Below, piece by piece: positions 35,219 through 47,460 of a DNA stretch of 53,771 nucleotides (position 1 is the first letter of the stretch; each line of letters opens with the position of its first letter). A program made the position numbers and the translations under genes. Under the pieces are notes generated by a model that saw nothing but the letters and a program-made list of their open reading frames with translations, made no database searches and had not been told where the DNA came from. The stretch spans positions 1-53,771 of the forward strand of contig QKDN01000029.1 in the NCBI GenBank assembly GCA_003252535.1, given 5' to 3'. The DNA is from Campylobacterota bacterium (lineage in GTDB: Bacteria; Campylobacterota; Campylobacteria; Campylobacterales; Sulfurovaceae).

Positions 35219-38200
35219 ATGGCAACACAATCAAACGGGCTTAATGCGCTCTGTGCACAGCTTCTGAGCAGGGAAGATATCGATATCTCCAGGGAACTGA
35301 TCGAACAAGTGAAGAAGGAGAAGGTATTCGTCAAGATCGAATCGCTCAAAGAGAAGGTTTCGATCCGTATCTTTGCAATGCAGAAGTTCAAGCTTTCAGA
35401 AATCACCCCTATACTCCACAATTTCGGTTTTGTCATCGTTGATGAGGTGAGTTACCATTTTGAAGAGGAGGATGGAGCGGTCTATGTCAACCGGTTCAAC
35501 CTCGATATGGAGAACCTTTCGCAGATAGCAGTCTCAAAAGAGAATATCGAAACGATCCTCGCACAGGCGCTGCGTGGGGAAACATTCAGCGGCTGCAAAC
35601 TGTTTTCACTGGTACTTGGGCAGAATATCGCTCTCAAAGAGGTGATGCTCCTGCGGGCGATCATCGAGTATGTCAACCAGGCCGTCATCGAACTCAACTT
35701 CGAGCTCATTCTCCATACGCTGGCAAAATACGATCATATTGCCAAGCTTTTTGTAGATTACTTCAAGGCCAGGTTCTCACCCAAAATGGCGAAAAGAGAG
35801 AACGAGATCAAGAAGCTTGAGGCTCTGGTGGAAGAGAGCATCAAAGAAGTGCCCACTATCATCGATGATAAGATACTCAAGCTTGTCTATGTGATCCTCC
35901 GTTCGACAGTACGCACCAACTATTTCATGCACAAGGAGAGCATTACGCTCAAGATCATGACCTCCAGGTTCGCCACGCATCTCAAAGGGACGCAGCCGTA
36001 TGTCGAGACCTTCGTCTACCATCCGGAGTTCAGCGGTGTGCATTTGCGTATGAGCCTTATCAGCCGTGGTGGTCTGCGGTGGAGCGAGCGGCATGAGGAC
36101 TTCAGGATGGAGATCAAGTCCCTGATGGCCACACAGGAGGGGAAAAACTCGATCATCATACCGTCCGGTGCCAAAGGGGGCTTTATCATCAAAAAGCCGC
36201 AGCAGGAGATCACAAAGGAGTATTTCACCAGGATATACAGCATGTTCATCGACAATTTGCTGGATATGGTGGACAACAGGGTCGAGGGGAAAAGTGTCTG
36301 TATGAACAATACGGTCACCTATGACGGCGAGGACAGTTATTTCGTCGTGGCAGCAGACAAAGGGACTGCTGCGATGAGCGACGTGGCCAATGCCATAGCG
36401 GTCAAAAGAGGATTTTGGCTCGGGGATGCTTTCGCAAGCGGCGGGAGTAACGGCTACAATCACAAGGAGCTCGGTATCACTGCCAAAGGTTCACTGGTGG
36501 CAACCAAGAGATTCTTCATCGAAAAAGGTATCGATTTCCATAAGGAATCCATCACTGTGGTAGGGATCGGCTCGATGAACGGCGATGTATTCGGCAACGG
36601 GATGATAGAATCGGACAAGTTCAGGCTCCTCGCAGCGATCTCCCACAAAGAGATATTCGTCGACCCGAATCCCGATCCCCAGACCTCCTACGAGGAGCGC
36701 AAACGGCTTTTCCATTCTTCCAATGGAGGCTGGGAGAGCTATAACAGGGAGCTGATCTCAAAAGGAGGGGGTGTTTACCTGCGCAGTCAGAAGAGCATCG
36801 AACTCAGTGATGAGATCAAAAAGATGATCGGTACGACCAGGAAGAGCCTCAGCGGTGAGGAGCTTGCGAAGAAGCTTCTGAGCATGAAGGTCGACCTTCT
36901 GTTCAACGGCGGGGTCGGTACCTACGTCAAGAGCTCCGATGAGAGCAACCTTGATCTCGGGGACAAGCAGAACGAGGCGGTCAGACTCGACGGCAGTGAA
37001 CTCAAAGCGGCAATAGTATGCGAAGGGGGGAATCTCGGTTTCACACAGAAGGCGAGGATAGAGTACGCGCTTGCCGGAGGCAAGATCAACCTTGATGCCA
37101 TCGACAATGCTGCGGGGGTCAACACCTCCGATCACGAGGTCAACCTCAAGATACTCCTGCAATATATCTATGACAAAGGGTTGATCGATGAAGGGGAGAA
37201 GGGCGAGATACTCAAATCCCTCACAGACCAGGTGGTCAATATGATCCTGTGGGATAACTATTTCCAGGCTCTCAGGATATCGCAGGATGAGATACTGAGC
37301 AGGATTTATCCGGGTGATTTTATCGACACGATCGGTGTTCTCGAGAGGGAGGTAGCATCGTTCAAAAGAAGGGATTTCTTCATCCCCAAGAACGAGAACA
37401 TCGAAGAGATCATCTCCAACGAGGGGACAATGGTGCGCCCGGTACTCGCGGTGCTCCTCTCCTATGCCAAAATATTTGTCAAGCAGATACTGCTCGAATC
37501 GAAGCTCATAGACGAACCTTTTGCGCGTGATTACCTCTTCAAGTACTTCCCCAAGACCTTTGTCGTCGCCTATCGTCATGAGATATCGGACCATCCTCTC
37601 GCCCGCGAGATCATAGCGACCAAACTTGCCAATATGCTGATCAACGACCAGGGTGTGATATTTGTCTGCAACTACGACAAACTCGGCAAAGAGGAGTTTG
37701 TCAACAAGATCAAGTCGTTCCTGCTGATCAACAAGCTTTTCCATGCCAACGATATACGTTTCGAGACCTACCGGCATGATTTCGTCCTCAATGTCGATAC
37801 GCAGTACAAACTACTCCGGGAGCTGGAACATACGATGTATATCGCCAACCACACGATGACGAACTACCTCAAAAATCAGCTCATCAACGCTGAGCACATT
37901 CTCGACTACCAGGAGAAACTCTTCGAGTTACTGGAGAAGATCAACAAGAATGAAGTGAAGGAGATCCTCCCCGAAAACCATTTCTACAATCTCTTCTTTT
38001 CTGTGATCGACTACCTCAGGTTCGCTTCGATGGTGATCATGATCAAGGAGAACACGCACAAGAGTTTCGAAGATGTTTCGACGATCTTCTACCGTGCGGT
38101 CAACGAGTTCCAGATACTCACTATCATCGAAGCACTCGATGAGATCGCACTGGTGGGGCCGAGCGAGGTGAAACTGCGGGAGCAGGCGCTTGATTTCATC

Positions 38201-38410
38201 GAGTTCACACTCGTGCAATATACGAAGAATGTGCTAAGCTTCCAGCGGACAGGGGAGGCGCCGGGCGATGCCTTCGACAGCTACCTGATCAACCATAAAG
38301 AAAAAACAGACGCGATATTTGTCCAGATCGATCACTTCCTTTCACAGGAGACCAAGGATATCAAAGAGATCATGGTCCTGGTCAATCAGTTCATGAGAAC
38401 CGTCGTATAG
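35219..38410 (+). CDS. gdhB: NAD-dependent glutamate dehydrogenase, large (Bac_GDH) type
   Basis: It oxidatively deaminates glutamate to 2-oxoglutarate and ammonium with NAD. The 1063-residue protein belongs to the large GDH class rather than the 450-residue class. The catalytic region (about 275-460) shows HLRMSLISRGGLRWSERHED, then IIPSGAKGGFIIKKP and the Asp/Gly segment GVGTYVKSSDE. The NAD domain follows (VGIGSMNGDVFGNGMIES). It is shorter than the 1600-residue proteobacterial GDH because the N-terminal ACT-like part is reduced. It lies between rpmA and fmt, where I would expect obg and proB. It has its own promoter candidate. The gene symbol is provisional. Confidence 0.9.
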   Translation: MATQSNGLNALCAQLLSREDIDISRELIEQVKKEKVFVKIESLKEKVSIRIFAMQKFKLSEITPILHNFGFVIVDEVSYHFEEEDGAVYVNRFNLDMENLSQIAVSKENIETILAQALRGETFSGCKLFSLVLGQNIALKEVMLLRAIIEYVNQAVIELNFELILHTLAKYDHIAKLFVDYFKARFSPKMAKRENEIKKLEALVEESIKEVPTIIDDKILKLVYVILRSTVRTNYFMHKESITLKIMTSRFATHLKGTQPYVETFVYHPEFSGVHLRMSLISRGGLRWSERHEDFRMEIKSLMATQEGKNSIIIPSGAKGGFIIKKPQQEITKEYFTRIYSMFIDNLLDMVDNRVEGKSVCMNNTVTYDGEDSYFVVAADKGTAAMSDVANAIAVKRGFWLGDAFASGGSNGYNHKELGITAKGSLVATKRFFIEKGIDFHKESITVVGIGSMNGDVFGNGMIESDKFRLLAAISHKEIFVDPNPDPQTSYEERKRLFHSSNGGWESYNRELISKGGGVYLRSQKSIELSDEIKKMIGTTRKSLSGEELAKKLLSMKVDLLFNGGVGTYVKSSDESNLDLGDKQNEAVRLDGSELKAAIVCEGGNLGFTQKARIEYALAGGKINLDAIDNAAGVNTSDHEVNLKILLQYIYDKGLIDEGEKGEILKSLTDQVVNMILWDNYFQALRISQDEILSRIYPGDFIDTIGVLEREVASFKRRDFFIPKNENIEEIISNEGTMVRPVLAVLLSYAKIFVKQILLESKLIDEPFARDYLFKYFPKTFVVAYRHEISDHPLAREIIATKLANMLINDQGVIFVCNYDKLGKEEFVNKIKSFLLINKLFHANDIRFETYRHDFVLNVDTQYKLLRELEHTMYIANHTMTNYLKNQLINAEHILDYQEKLFELLEKINKNEVKEILPENHFYNLFFSVIDYLRFASMVIMIKENTHKSFEDVSTIFYRAVNEFQILTIIEALDEIALVGPSEVKLREQALDFIEFTLVQYTKNVLSFQRTGEAPGDAFDSYLINHKEKTDAIFVQIDHFLSQETKDIKEIMVLVNQFMRTVV

Positions 38411-38420
38411 AGGAGAGAAA

Positions 38421-39338
38421 TTGAAAAAAAGATCGGTTGTATATATGGGGACCCCGGAATATGCCAGGGTGATCCTCGAAGCGCTTATCAAGGCAGAGGA
38501 TTTTGAAGTACCGTTGGTCATCACCCAGCCGGATCGTCCCGTTGGTCGCAAACAGACCTTGACACCGCCACCTGTCAAGGAGCTGGCACTTGAACACGGT
38601 ATCCAAGTGCTCCAGCCGGGCAGACTCAGTGAAGAGGGGATAACGGAGACTCTCGAAGAGCTCAGACCGGACTTTATCGTCGTAGCGGCATTCGGGCAGT
38701 TGCTGCCCAAAAGGATACTCGAAATCGCCCCGTGCATCAATCTCCACGCTTCGCTCCTGCCCCGGTACCGCGGTGCCAGTCCTGTACAACAGTCTCTGCT
38801 TAACGGTGATGAGATCACAGGGGTGACCTCGATGCTGATGGATGTAGGGCTCGATACCGGCGATATGCTTGAAAAGAAGGTATTTGCCATTCCTCGGGAA
38901 ATGAGACTCTACGCATTGATGGAGCAGCTGACGCACGACGCAGCGGAGCTGACCCTCTCGACACTACGCCAATACGATACGATCACACCGGAGCCGCAGG
39001 ATGAGAGCAGGGCGACACTGTGCAAGAAGATCAAAAAGACCGACGGTGAGGTCGATCTGGGCGATGCGAAGAGCGTCTACAACCAATACAGGGCTTTCGA
39101 AGGATGGCCGATGATCTTTACCCGAGATGGGATCAAACTGGAAGATGTCACCCTCATCGAGGAGAGTGACGCGCACAGAGCCGGAGAGATACTCGGTTTT
39201 GACGGTGAGGCAGTGCTTGTGGGGTGCGAACAGGGGAGTCTCCGTATAGGGACCCTTCAGCCACCGTCGAAAAAGGCTATGAGCGCAAAAGCATACTGTG
39301 TCGGAAGGGGGTTGAAGCTTGGAGATCTACTCGTTTGA
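38421..39338 (+). CDS. fmt: Methionyl-tRNA formyltransferase
   Basis: It formylates initiator Met-tRNA using 10-formyl-tetrahydrofolate. Catalytic residues Asn107 and His109 (INLHASLLPRYRGASP) and Asp145 (GLDTGD) are present, and the C-terminal OB-like tRNA-binding domain (about 205-305) is complete. The start is TTG at 38421, with GAGGAGAG upstream. It ends 20 bp inside birA. The length of 305 is usual. Confidence 0.95.
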   Translation: MKKRSVVYMGTPEYARVILEALIKAEDFEVPLVITQPDRPVGRKQTLTPPPVKELALEHGIQVLQPGRLSEEGITETLEELRPDFIVVAAFGQLLPKRILEIAPCINLHASLLPRYRGASPVQQSLLNGDEITGVTSMLMDVGLDTGDMLEKKVFAIPREMRLYALMEQLTHDAAELTLSTLRQYDTITPEPQDESRATLCKKIKKTDGEVDLGDAKSVYNQYRAFEGWPMIFTRDGIKLEDVTLIEESDAHRAGEILGFDGEAVLVGCEQGSLRIGTLQPPSKKAMSAKAYCVGRGLKLGDLLV

Positions 39339-39954
39339 TACGCTCGGATCGACCCAGAGGTATCTGACCGGAGCATTGGAAGAGGGGAGCATTACAGCCC
39401 CCGCAGCAGTGATCTCTTCAAACCAGAATGACGGAATAGGGAGCAGGGATAACGGCTGGAGCGGCGGTGAGGGCAACTTCTTCGCCTCTGTCGCTATGCC
39501 GTTGCCAATGCTGCCAAAGGACCTCCCGCTGGCTTCGAGCTCTATCTACTTTGCCTATATCATGAAGCAGCTCCTTGTCGATCTGGGGTGTGATGTCTGG
39601 CTCAAATGGCCCAATGATATCTACAGCGGGGGAGATAAAATAGGGGGTGTCATCACACAAAAAATCGGTGCCGATATCGTCTGTGGCATAGGGATAAATC
39701 TGAAAAATTCACAAAATGGCTACAGGGCTCTAAATTGCGACATCGGAGCAAAAAAACTCCTGGAAAGATACCTTGAACGGCTTGCGTTAATGCCTGTATG
39801 GTTGTCTGTTTTTAAGGAGTATCGGGTAGAATTTGAATCAAGTAAGGGTTATTCGACACATATAAACAATAACAAAATCAGCCTCCAAAACGCATCATTG
39901 TGCGAGGACGGTTCACTAATAATTGATGGAAAGAGAGTATATAGTTTACGATGA
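39319..39954 (+). CDS. birA: Biotin--[acetyl-CoA-carboxylase] ligase, no DNA-binding domain
   Basis: It attaches biotin to the carrier domain of acetyl-CoA carboxylase. The 211-residue protein has the ligase motifs: STQRYL, the biotinyl-AMP loop GIGSRDNGWSGGEGN (the usual GRGRxGR-like loop), and LKWPNDIYSGGDKIGG. The N-terminal helix-turn-helix of the E. coli repressor is absent, so it should not regulate transcription. The TTG start overlaps fmt by 20 bp, and its end overlaps parA by 4 bp. Confidence 0.9.
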   Translation: MEIYSFDTLGSTQRYLTGALEEGSITAPAAVISSNQNDGIGSRDNGWSGGEGNFFASVAMPLPMLPKDLPLASSSIYFAYIMKQLLVDLGCDVWLKWPNDIYSGGDKIGGVITQKIGADIVCGIGINLKNSQNGYRALNCDIGAKKLLERYLERLALMPVWLSVFKEYRVEFESSKGYSTHINNNKISLQNASLCEDGSLIIDGKRVYSLR

Positions 39955-40736
39955 GTGAAATTATTAGCATAGCCAATCAAAAGGGCGGCGTAGGGAAAAC
40001 GACAACTGCGGTAAACCTGGCGGCATCACTGGCCGGAAGCGGTAAAAAAGTGCTTTTGATGGATATCGATCCGCAGTCAAACGCAACAACGAGCCTCGGG
40101 TTCACCAGAAGCGATTATGAGTTCAATATCTACCATGTTCTCCTGGGGATCAAGAAATTTTCGGAAGTGATCCTCAAGACCGACGTAAAGAACCTCTCAC
40201 TGGTCCCGTCGAACATCGGTCTTGTCGGAATAGAGAAAGAGTTCTATGATCCGAAGACAAAGAACAGGGAACTTATCCTCAGAAGCAAGATACAGGAGAT
40301 GAGGGACAAGTATGACTACATCATCATCGATTCGCCTCCGGCGCTCGGCCCTATCACGATCAATGCATTAAGCGCATCCGATTCGGTCATCATCCCCATC
40401 CAGTGTGAGTTCTTCGCATTGGAGGGGCTTGCTCAGCTGCTCAATACCGTGAGCCTGCTCAAGAAGACGATCAACCCGAAGCTGGAGATCAAAGGTTTCC
40501 TGCCGACGATGTACTCAAGGCAGAACAATCTCTCCAAGCAGGTGCTTGACGATCTCTCGCATCACTTCAAGGACAAGCTTTTCCACCTGAAGAAGAACAA
40601 AGGGTGCATCGTCATACCAAGAAACGTCAAGATCGCCGAATCCCCGAGCTTCGGTCAGCCGGTCACAGAATATGCAAGCGGTTCAAAAGGGAGCGTAGCA
40701 TATAACGAACTCGCATCGATCATTATCAAAGGGTAA
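39951..40736 (+). CDS. parA: Chromosome-partitioning ATPase ParA (Soj)
   Basis: The deviant Walker A motif KGGVGKTTTAVNLAA (11-25) is followed by MDIDPQSNATTSLGF and the Walker B-like YIIIDSPPALG. It is 261 residues long, the usual size for chromosomal ParA without an N-terminal HTH. It binds DNA non-specifically and segregates ParB-parS complexes. The start ATGAGTG overlaps the birA stop. parB follows directly. Confidence 0.95.
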   Translation: MSEIISIANQKGGVGKTTTAVNLAASLAGSGKKVLLMDIDPQSNATTSLGFTRSDYEFNIYHVLLGIKKFSEVILKTDVKNLSLVPSNIGLVGIEKEFYDPKTKNRELILRSKIQEMRDKYDYIIIDSPPALGPITINALSASDSVIIPIQCEFFALEGLAQLLNTVSLLKKTINPKLEIKGFLPTMYSRQNNLSKQVLDDLSHHFKDKLFHLKKNKGCIVIPRNVKIAESPSFGQPVTEYASGSKGSVAYNELASIIIKG

Positions 40737-40739
40737 TTG

Positions 40740-41621
40740 ATGGCATTGGGCAAGGGACTGGGTGCGATACTTGACGAAGTGGGAAGAGCCTATGAGATGG
40801 AGATGATCGACGGCGACAGCCTTACTCCAAGCGGAAGCAGGGCTCATATTGAGATAATAGATGTCGAGAGTATAGCTCCAAACCCCTATCAGCCGAGAAA
40901 ACATTTCGACGAGAATGCTCTCAGGGAACTGAGCGAATCGATACAGAATCATGGATTGCTCCAGCCGATTGTAGTGATGGAGAAGGATGACGGCTATCTC
41001 CTCATAGCAGGTGAACGCCGGCTCAGAGCGCACAAGCTTGCCGGTATACCTGCTATCAAGGCGATCGTTGCCGATGTAGACATCGATACGATACGACTGA
41101 GAGAGCTCGCACTTATCGAGAATATACAGAGAGAAAATCTCAATGCGATAGAACTGGCCAACTCATATTCCGAGCTGATCGAGGTCCACAATATCACTCA
41201 TGAAGAGCTCTCTGTCATCGTACACAAAAGCCGCTCTCAGATCACCAATACGATGCGTCTCCTCTCGCTTGACCAATATGCCCAAAACAAGCTAGTTGAA
41301 GGCGAAATATCCCAGGGACATGCCAAGATACTCGTCGGCGTGACACCAAAAGAACAGAAACTCATTGTTGATACGATCATCGGACAGAAACTCAGTGTAA
41401 GAGAAGCCGAGCAACTCGTCAAAAAGATCAAGACAACGAACGAGGAGAAAAGTTCTCCCGCCTATATCCAGCGTGAAGATTACGGATGGGTCGACGAACT
41501 TGCAAAAGAACTCGAATCGATCCTCCCTTTTCAATACAAGTTCAAAAAGAACAAGCTTGAGATCACCTTCCAAAATAAAGATGAGCTTATGCAATTTATA
41601 CAAATTGCTAAAGAAGAATAA
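40740..41621 (+). CDS. parB: Chromosome-partitioning protein ParB
   Basis: The CTP-binding ParB/Srx motifs IAPNPYQPRKHFDE and LIAGERRLRAHKLAGI, then LRELALIENIQRENLNAIE, are followed by the HTH KSRSQITNTMRLL and a C-terminal dimer region. The 293-residue ORF starts at ATG 40740, overlapping the parA stop (TTGATGG); a TTG at 40737 is also in frame. No parS site was spotted by eye in the window. Confidence 0.95.
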   Translation: MALGKGLGAILDEVGRAYEMEMIDGDSLTPSGSRAHIEIIDVESIAPNPYQPRKHFDENALRELSESIQNHGLLQPIVVMEKDDGYLLIAGERRLRAHKLAGIPAIKAIVADVDIDTIRLRELALIENIQRENLNAIELANSYSELIEVHNITHEELSVIVHKSRSQITNTMRLLSLDQYAQNKLVEGEISQGHAKILVGVTPKEQKLIVDTIIGQKLSVREAEQLVKKIKTTNEEKSSPAYIQREDYGWVDELAKELESILPFQYKFKKNKLEITFQNKDELMQFIQIAKEE

Positions 41622-41648
41622 TTTTTAATCCACCTCTTACCTCTTAAG

Positions 41649-41657
41649 TGCTAAAAT
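41649..41657 (+). promoter_or_regulatory. Candidate extended -10 promoter for the ATP synthase operon
   Basis: TGcTAAAAT matches TGnTAnAAT and lies 26 bp before atpF', with AGAGGAG as ribosome binding site. Confidence 0.6.
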
Positions 41658-41682
41658 ACAGCAAATTTTTAGAGGAGTTTGA

Positions 41683-42105
41683 ATGCTAGACATAAGTCCA
41701 TGGTTAATGTTGTTTGTCTTGGCTCTTTTTTTGATTCTTCTAGTCATTTTAAATCAGCTTCTGTACAGACCACTGTTGAAGTTTATGGACGATAGGGAAA
41801 GCTCTATCGCCAAAGATTTAGAAGCGGCTAAAAGCTTGTCAAATAATAGCGATGCACTACACAATGAAGCTGACGAGATTCTTTCCAAGGCAAAAGCGGA
41901 AGCTTCGGCGATCAGAGAGAAAGCAGTCAGCGAAGCGAAAGCTGCTGCAGAGAGCAAGGTTGCCGATAAGCAAAACGAGCTGAGCAAAGAGTACGATGCT
42001 TTCTTGGAGCAACTAAGCAGCGAGAAGGAGACACTCAGAAATACGCTCCTTTCACAAATGCCTCTTATCAAAGAGAGCCTCAAAGCTAAATTTGGTAAGT
42101 TGTAA
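41683..42105 (+). CDS. atpF': ATP synthase subunit b' (second b subunit)
   Basis: One membrane segment at the N-terminus (LMLFVLALFLILLVILNQLLY) is followed by a long helix rich in Ala, Glu and Lys (about 40-140). It is part of the peripheral stalk. Two different b subunits (b and b') side by side are typical of Campylobacterota and photosynthetic bacteria. Length 140; the gene for subunit c is not in this cluster. Confidence 0.92.
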   Translation: MLDISPWLMLFVLALFLILLVILNQLLYRPLLKFMDDRESSIAKDLEAAKSLSNNSDALHNEADEILSKAKAEASAIREKAVSEAKAAAESKVADKQNELSKEYDAFLEQLSSEKETLRNTLLSQMPLIKESLKAKFGKL

Positions 42106-42114
42106 GGAGAAGGA

Positions 42115-42660
42115 ATGAAGAGTAGATATGTAGCAATCGCAATCATACTTGCCGTACCTGCTTTGCTTGTAGCGAGCGGAGGCGGGAACGAGCAGTATGA
42201 AGCATTAACCGGCAGGTCAAATGACTATTTTCAAAGAATATTCAACTTTGTGATCTTTGCAGGTATCCTTTACTATCTTTTGGCGAACCCTATCAAGGAG
42301 TTCTTCAAAGGGAGACAGGAAGGTATATCCAACCAGCTCAAAGAGATCGAAGCAAAGCTTCAGGCATCAAGAGATATGCAGAAAGAGGCAGAAGTAAGAG
42401 TCGAGGAATCGAAAGTTAAAGCTGTCGAGATCGTCGACACTGCACACAAAGAGGCTGAGATCCTTGCAGCCAAGATCGCTGAAAAGAACAGCAGCGAGAT
42501 CGTGATTCTTGAGAAAACGTTCCAGGAAAAGATCACTCTCGAAGAGAGAAAGGTCGTACGTGAAACGGTAGATGCAATCCTTGGTGAGAATATTTCCAGC
42601 GATGACATCCATCTCGACGAGAAGAAAGTAATCAATCTAATCGATAAGAAGGTGGCATAA
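42115..42660 (+). CDS. atpF: ATP synthase subunit b
   Basis: A short hydrophobic N-terminus (IILAVPALLVASGGG) could act as a signal-like segment, followed by a membrane span (IFNFVIFAGILYYLLANP) and a long amphipathic helix. The 181-residue protein is longer than b'. The first bases overlap nothing; its stop overlaps atpH by one base. Peripheral-stalk role with b' and delta. Confidence 0.93.
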   Translation: MKSRYVAIAIILAVPALLVASGGGNEQYEALTGRSNDYFQRIFNFVIFAGILYYLLANPIKEFFKGRQEGISNQLKEIEAKLQASRDMQKEAEVRVEESKVKAVEIVDTAHKEAEILAAKIAEKNSSEIVILEKTFQEKITLEERKVVRETVDAILGENISSDDIHLDEKKVINLIDKKVA

Positions 42661-43193
42661 TGGAAGAGCTTATAGCAAAAAGATATGTCAAAGCACTTCT
42701 CAGTGTTATCGGTACAGAAGAGAAAGCGAAGACAGCTGAGCTTCTCGAAGGTATTGCAGCTGCGATGGGCGAAGCAAAGGTCAAGCAGATCATTGATTCT
42801 CCAATCGTATCAGGCAATGACAAAGTCGAGCTTCTGATCGCATCACTTGGACAGGATGCAGACAACAAACTTGTCAATTTCATCAAAGTGATCGGTGAGA
42901 AGAAAAGACTCGATCTGATCCCTGCCATCTCTAAGGTAATGAACGCTCTGATCCAAAAAGAGTCGAATATGTATGAGGGCGTGATCAAGAGCAGAACACA
43001 GCTCGATGAGGCATCTATCGAAAACCTTGAAGCTACTATGAACAGATACACAGGTTCACAGATCAAGCTGAAGCAGGTAGAGAGTGACCTTGACGGACTG
43101 AGAGTTTCGGTTGATGATTTGGGTATTGAGGTGAACTTCTCAAAAGAGAGAGTTAAAGATCAGTTGATCGATTTTATTAAAAAATCACTGTAA
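42660..43193 (+). CDS. atpH: ATP synthase subunit delta
   Basis: This peripheral-stalk protein joins b/b' to the alpha3beta3 head. Residues 1-105 form a helical domain (LIAKRYVKALLSVIGTEEKA), and the C-terminal part ends in IEVNFSKERVKDQLIDFI. Length 177. The start at 42660 overlaps the atpF stop by one base, so their translation is coupled. Confidence 0.92.
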   Translation: MEELIAKRYVKALLSVIGTEEKAKTAELLEGIAAAMGEAKVKQIIDSPIVSGNDKVELLIASLGQDADNKLVNFIKVIGEKKRLDLIPAISKVMNALIQKESNMYEGVIKSRTQLDEASIENLEATMNRYTGSQIKLKQVESDLDGLRVSVDDLGIEVNFSKERVKDQLIDFIKKSL

Positions 43194-43220
43194 TAGAGTA
43201 ATCTAAAGAAAGGAGTAGTA

Positions 43221-44735
43221 GTGGCTGTTAAGTTGCATGCAGATGAGATCAGTTCAATCATCAAAGAGAGAATCGAGAACTTTGAGATTGATGTTGATAT
43301 CAACGAGATAGGTAAGGTTGTAGGTGTTGCGGATGGTGTTGCCTCTGTATACGGTCTCAATAATGTTATGGCCGGTGAGGTTGTAGAGTTCGAGAGCGGT
43401 AAAAGAGGTCTTGTACTCAACCTTGAAGAGTCAAGCGTAGGTGTCGTTATCCTTGGTGACATGGAAGGCATCAGAGAAGGTATGAGCGTGAAGAGAACTG
43501 CTGACGTTCTCAAAGTACCGGTAGGTGACGCTCTTCTTGGAAGAGTTGTCAACCCACTCGGTGAAGCTCTTGACGGCAAAGGTGCTATCGAAGCATCTGA
43601 GACAAGATTCGTAGAAGAAAAAGCTCCTGGTATCATGGCAAGAAAATCTGTTCATGAGCCGCTTCAGACAGGTATCAAGGCTATCGATGCACTCGTACCG
43701 GTCGGTAGAGGACAAAGAGAGCTTATCATCGGTGACAGACAGACAGGTAAAACGACGCTCGCTATCGATACTATCATCAACCAAAAAGGTCAGGATGTTA
43801 TCTGTATCTATGTAGCAGTCGGACAAAAGAAATCAACTGTTGCTTCTATCGTCAAAAAACTTGAAGAGCATGGTGCGATGGAGTACACTATCGTAGTCAA
43901 CGCTTCTGCATCAGATTCTGCTGCTACTCAGTTCCTTGCTCCATATGCAGGTGTAACAATGGCTGAGTACTTCAGAGACAACGGCAGACATGCGGTAATC
44001 TTCTATGATGACCTTTCAAAGCATGCAGTTGCATACAGAGAGATGTCACTTATCCTCAGACGTCCTCCGGGCCGTGAAGCATATCCAGGTGACGTATTCT
44101 ACCTGCACTCAAGACTTCTCGAGAGAGCTGCAAAGCTTAACGATGAGCTAGGTGCCGGTTCGATCACTGCGTTCCCGATCATCGAGACTCAGGCCGGTGA
44201 CGTTTCTGCGTACATCCCGACGAACGTTATTTCGATCACAGACGGACAGATCTTCCTTGAGACCGACCTCTTCAACTCAGGTGTAAGACCTGCGATCAAC
44301 GTTGGTCTTTCTGTATCACGTGTCGGTGGAGCTGCACAGATCAAAGCTACAAAACAGGTATCAGGTACACTCAGACTTGACCTTGCATCGTTCAGAGAGC
44401 TTCAGGCGTTCGCACAGTTCGCATCTGACCTTGACGAACACAGCAGAAACCAGCTCGAGAGAGGTATGAGAATGGTAGAGGTTCTTAAGCAGCCACCATA
44501 CCAGCCGGTACCTATCGAGAAGCAGGTTGTTATGATCTTCGCAGGTGCCAACGGTTTCCTTGATGATCTGGCAGTATCTTCTGTAACGAAGTTCGAAGCC
44601 GAGCTTTATCCGTTCATGGAAGCTAAATACTCTAATATCTTTGACTCAATCAGAGAGAGTAAAAAGATCGATGATGAGACAGATGCTAATCTAAGAAAAG
44701 CACTTGGTGATTTCAAAACCTCTTTCGCAGGTTAA
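43221..44735 (+). CDS. atpA: ATP synthase subunit alpha
   Basis: Non-catalytic nucleotide-binding subunit of F1. Walker A is GDRQTGKTT (171-179), and the arginine finger region is in [17 protein letters not shown]. Length 504. A strong AAAGGAG site precedes the GTG start (GTG GCT GTT AAG). Confidence 0.97.
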   Translation: MAVKLHADEISSIIKERIENFEIDVDINEIGKVVGVADGVASVYGLNNVMAGEVVEFESGKRGLVLNLEESSVGVVILGDMEGIREGMSVKRTADVLKVPVGDALLGRVVNPLGEALDGKGAIEASETRFVEEKAPGIMARKSVHEPLQTGIKAIDALVPVGRGQRELIIGDRQTGKTTLAIDTIINQKGQDVICIYVAVGQKKSTVASIVKKLEEHGAMEYTIVVNASASDSAATQFLAPYAGVTMAEYFRDNGRHAVIFYDDLSKHAVAYREMSLILRRPPGREAYPGDVFYLHSRLLERAAKLNDELGAGSITAFPIIETQAGDVSAYIPTNVISITDGQIFLETDLFNSGVRPAINVGLSVSRVGGAAQIKATKQVSGTLRLDLASFRELQAFAQFASDLDEHSRNQLERGMRMVEVLKQPPYQPVPIEKQVVMIFAGANGFLDDLAVSSVTKFEAELYPFMEAKYSNIFDSIRESKKIDDETDANLRKALGDFKTSFAG

Positions 44736-44746
44736 AAGGCTCTTAA

Positions 44747-47055
<2,309 letters not shown>

Positions 47056-47070
47056 ATCTAAAGGATTTGT

Positions 47071-47451
47071 ATGAAACTCATGAAGCTTGAAATAGTTACT
47101 CCCCAGGGGGTGACTTTTGATTCTGACGTCAAGCAGGTAACATTGCCGGGCGCAGAAGGTGAGTTTGGTGTCTTGGCAGACCACGCTACTCTCGTTTCAT
47201 TGCTTACTACCGGTGTTATCACTATTGAGACAGAAAATAACGGTAAACTCGATGTAGCCATCAACTCTGGCTATGTCAAGGTCAATGAAGGGAAAGTTTC
47301 ATGTCTTGTTGACGGTGCAGTTGCATTGACACCGGGCGATAACGACATCGCGAAGAAGATCGAAGAGGCAAAAGCACTTCTCAAATCTGCAAGTGCCTCT
47401 GATACAGCGATAGCTACGGCTATCAGTAAAGTTGAGCGTATTGGCAAATAA
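47071..47451 (+). CDS. atpC: ATP synthase subunit epsilon
   Basis: A 126-residue rotor subunit. The N-terminal beta domain (LEIVTPQGVTFDSDVKQVTL then PGAEGEFGVLADHATLVSLL) is followed by a short C-terminal helical part. It probably has the usual inhibitory role. The tolQ-like gene starts 9 bp after its stop, so the ATP synthase and Tol genes may share transcription. Confidence 0.95.
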   Translation: MKLMKLEIVTPQGVTFDSDVKQVTLPGAEGEFGVLADHATLVSLLTTGVITIETENNGKLDVAINSGYVKVNEGKVSCLVDGAVALTPGDNDIAKKIEEAKALLKSASASDTAIATAISKVERIGK

Positions 47452-47460
47452 TATACAACA

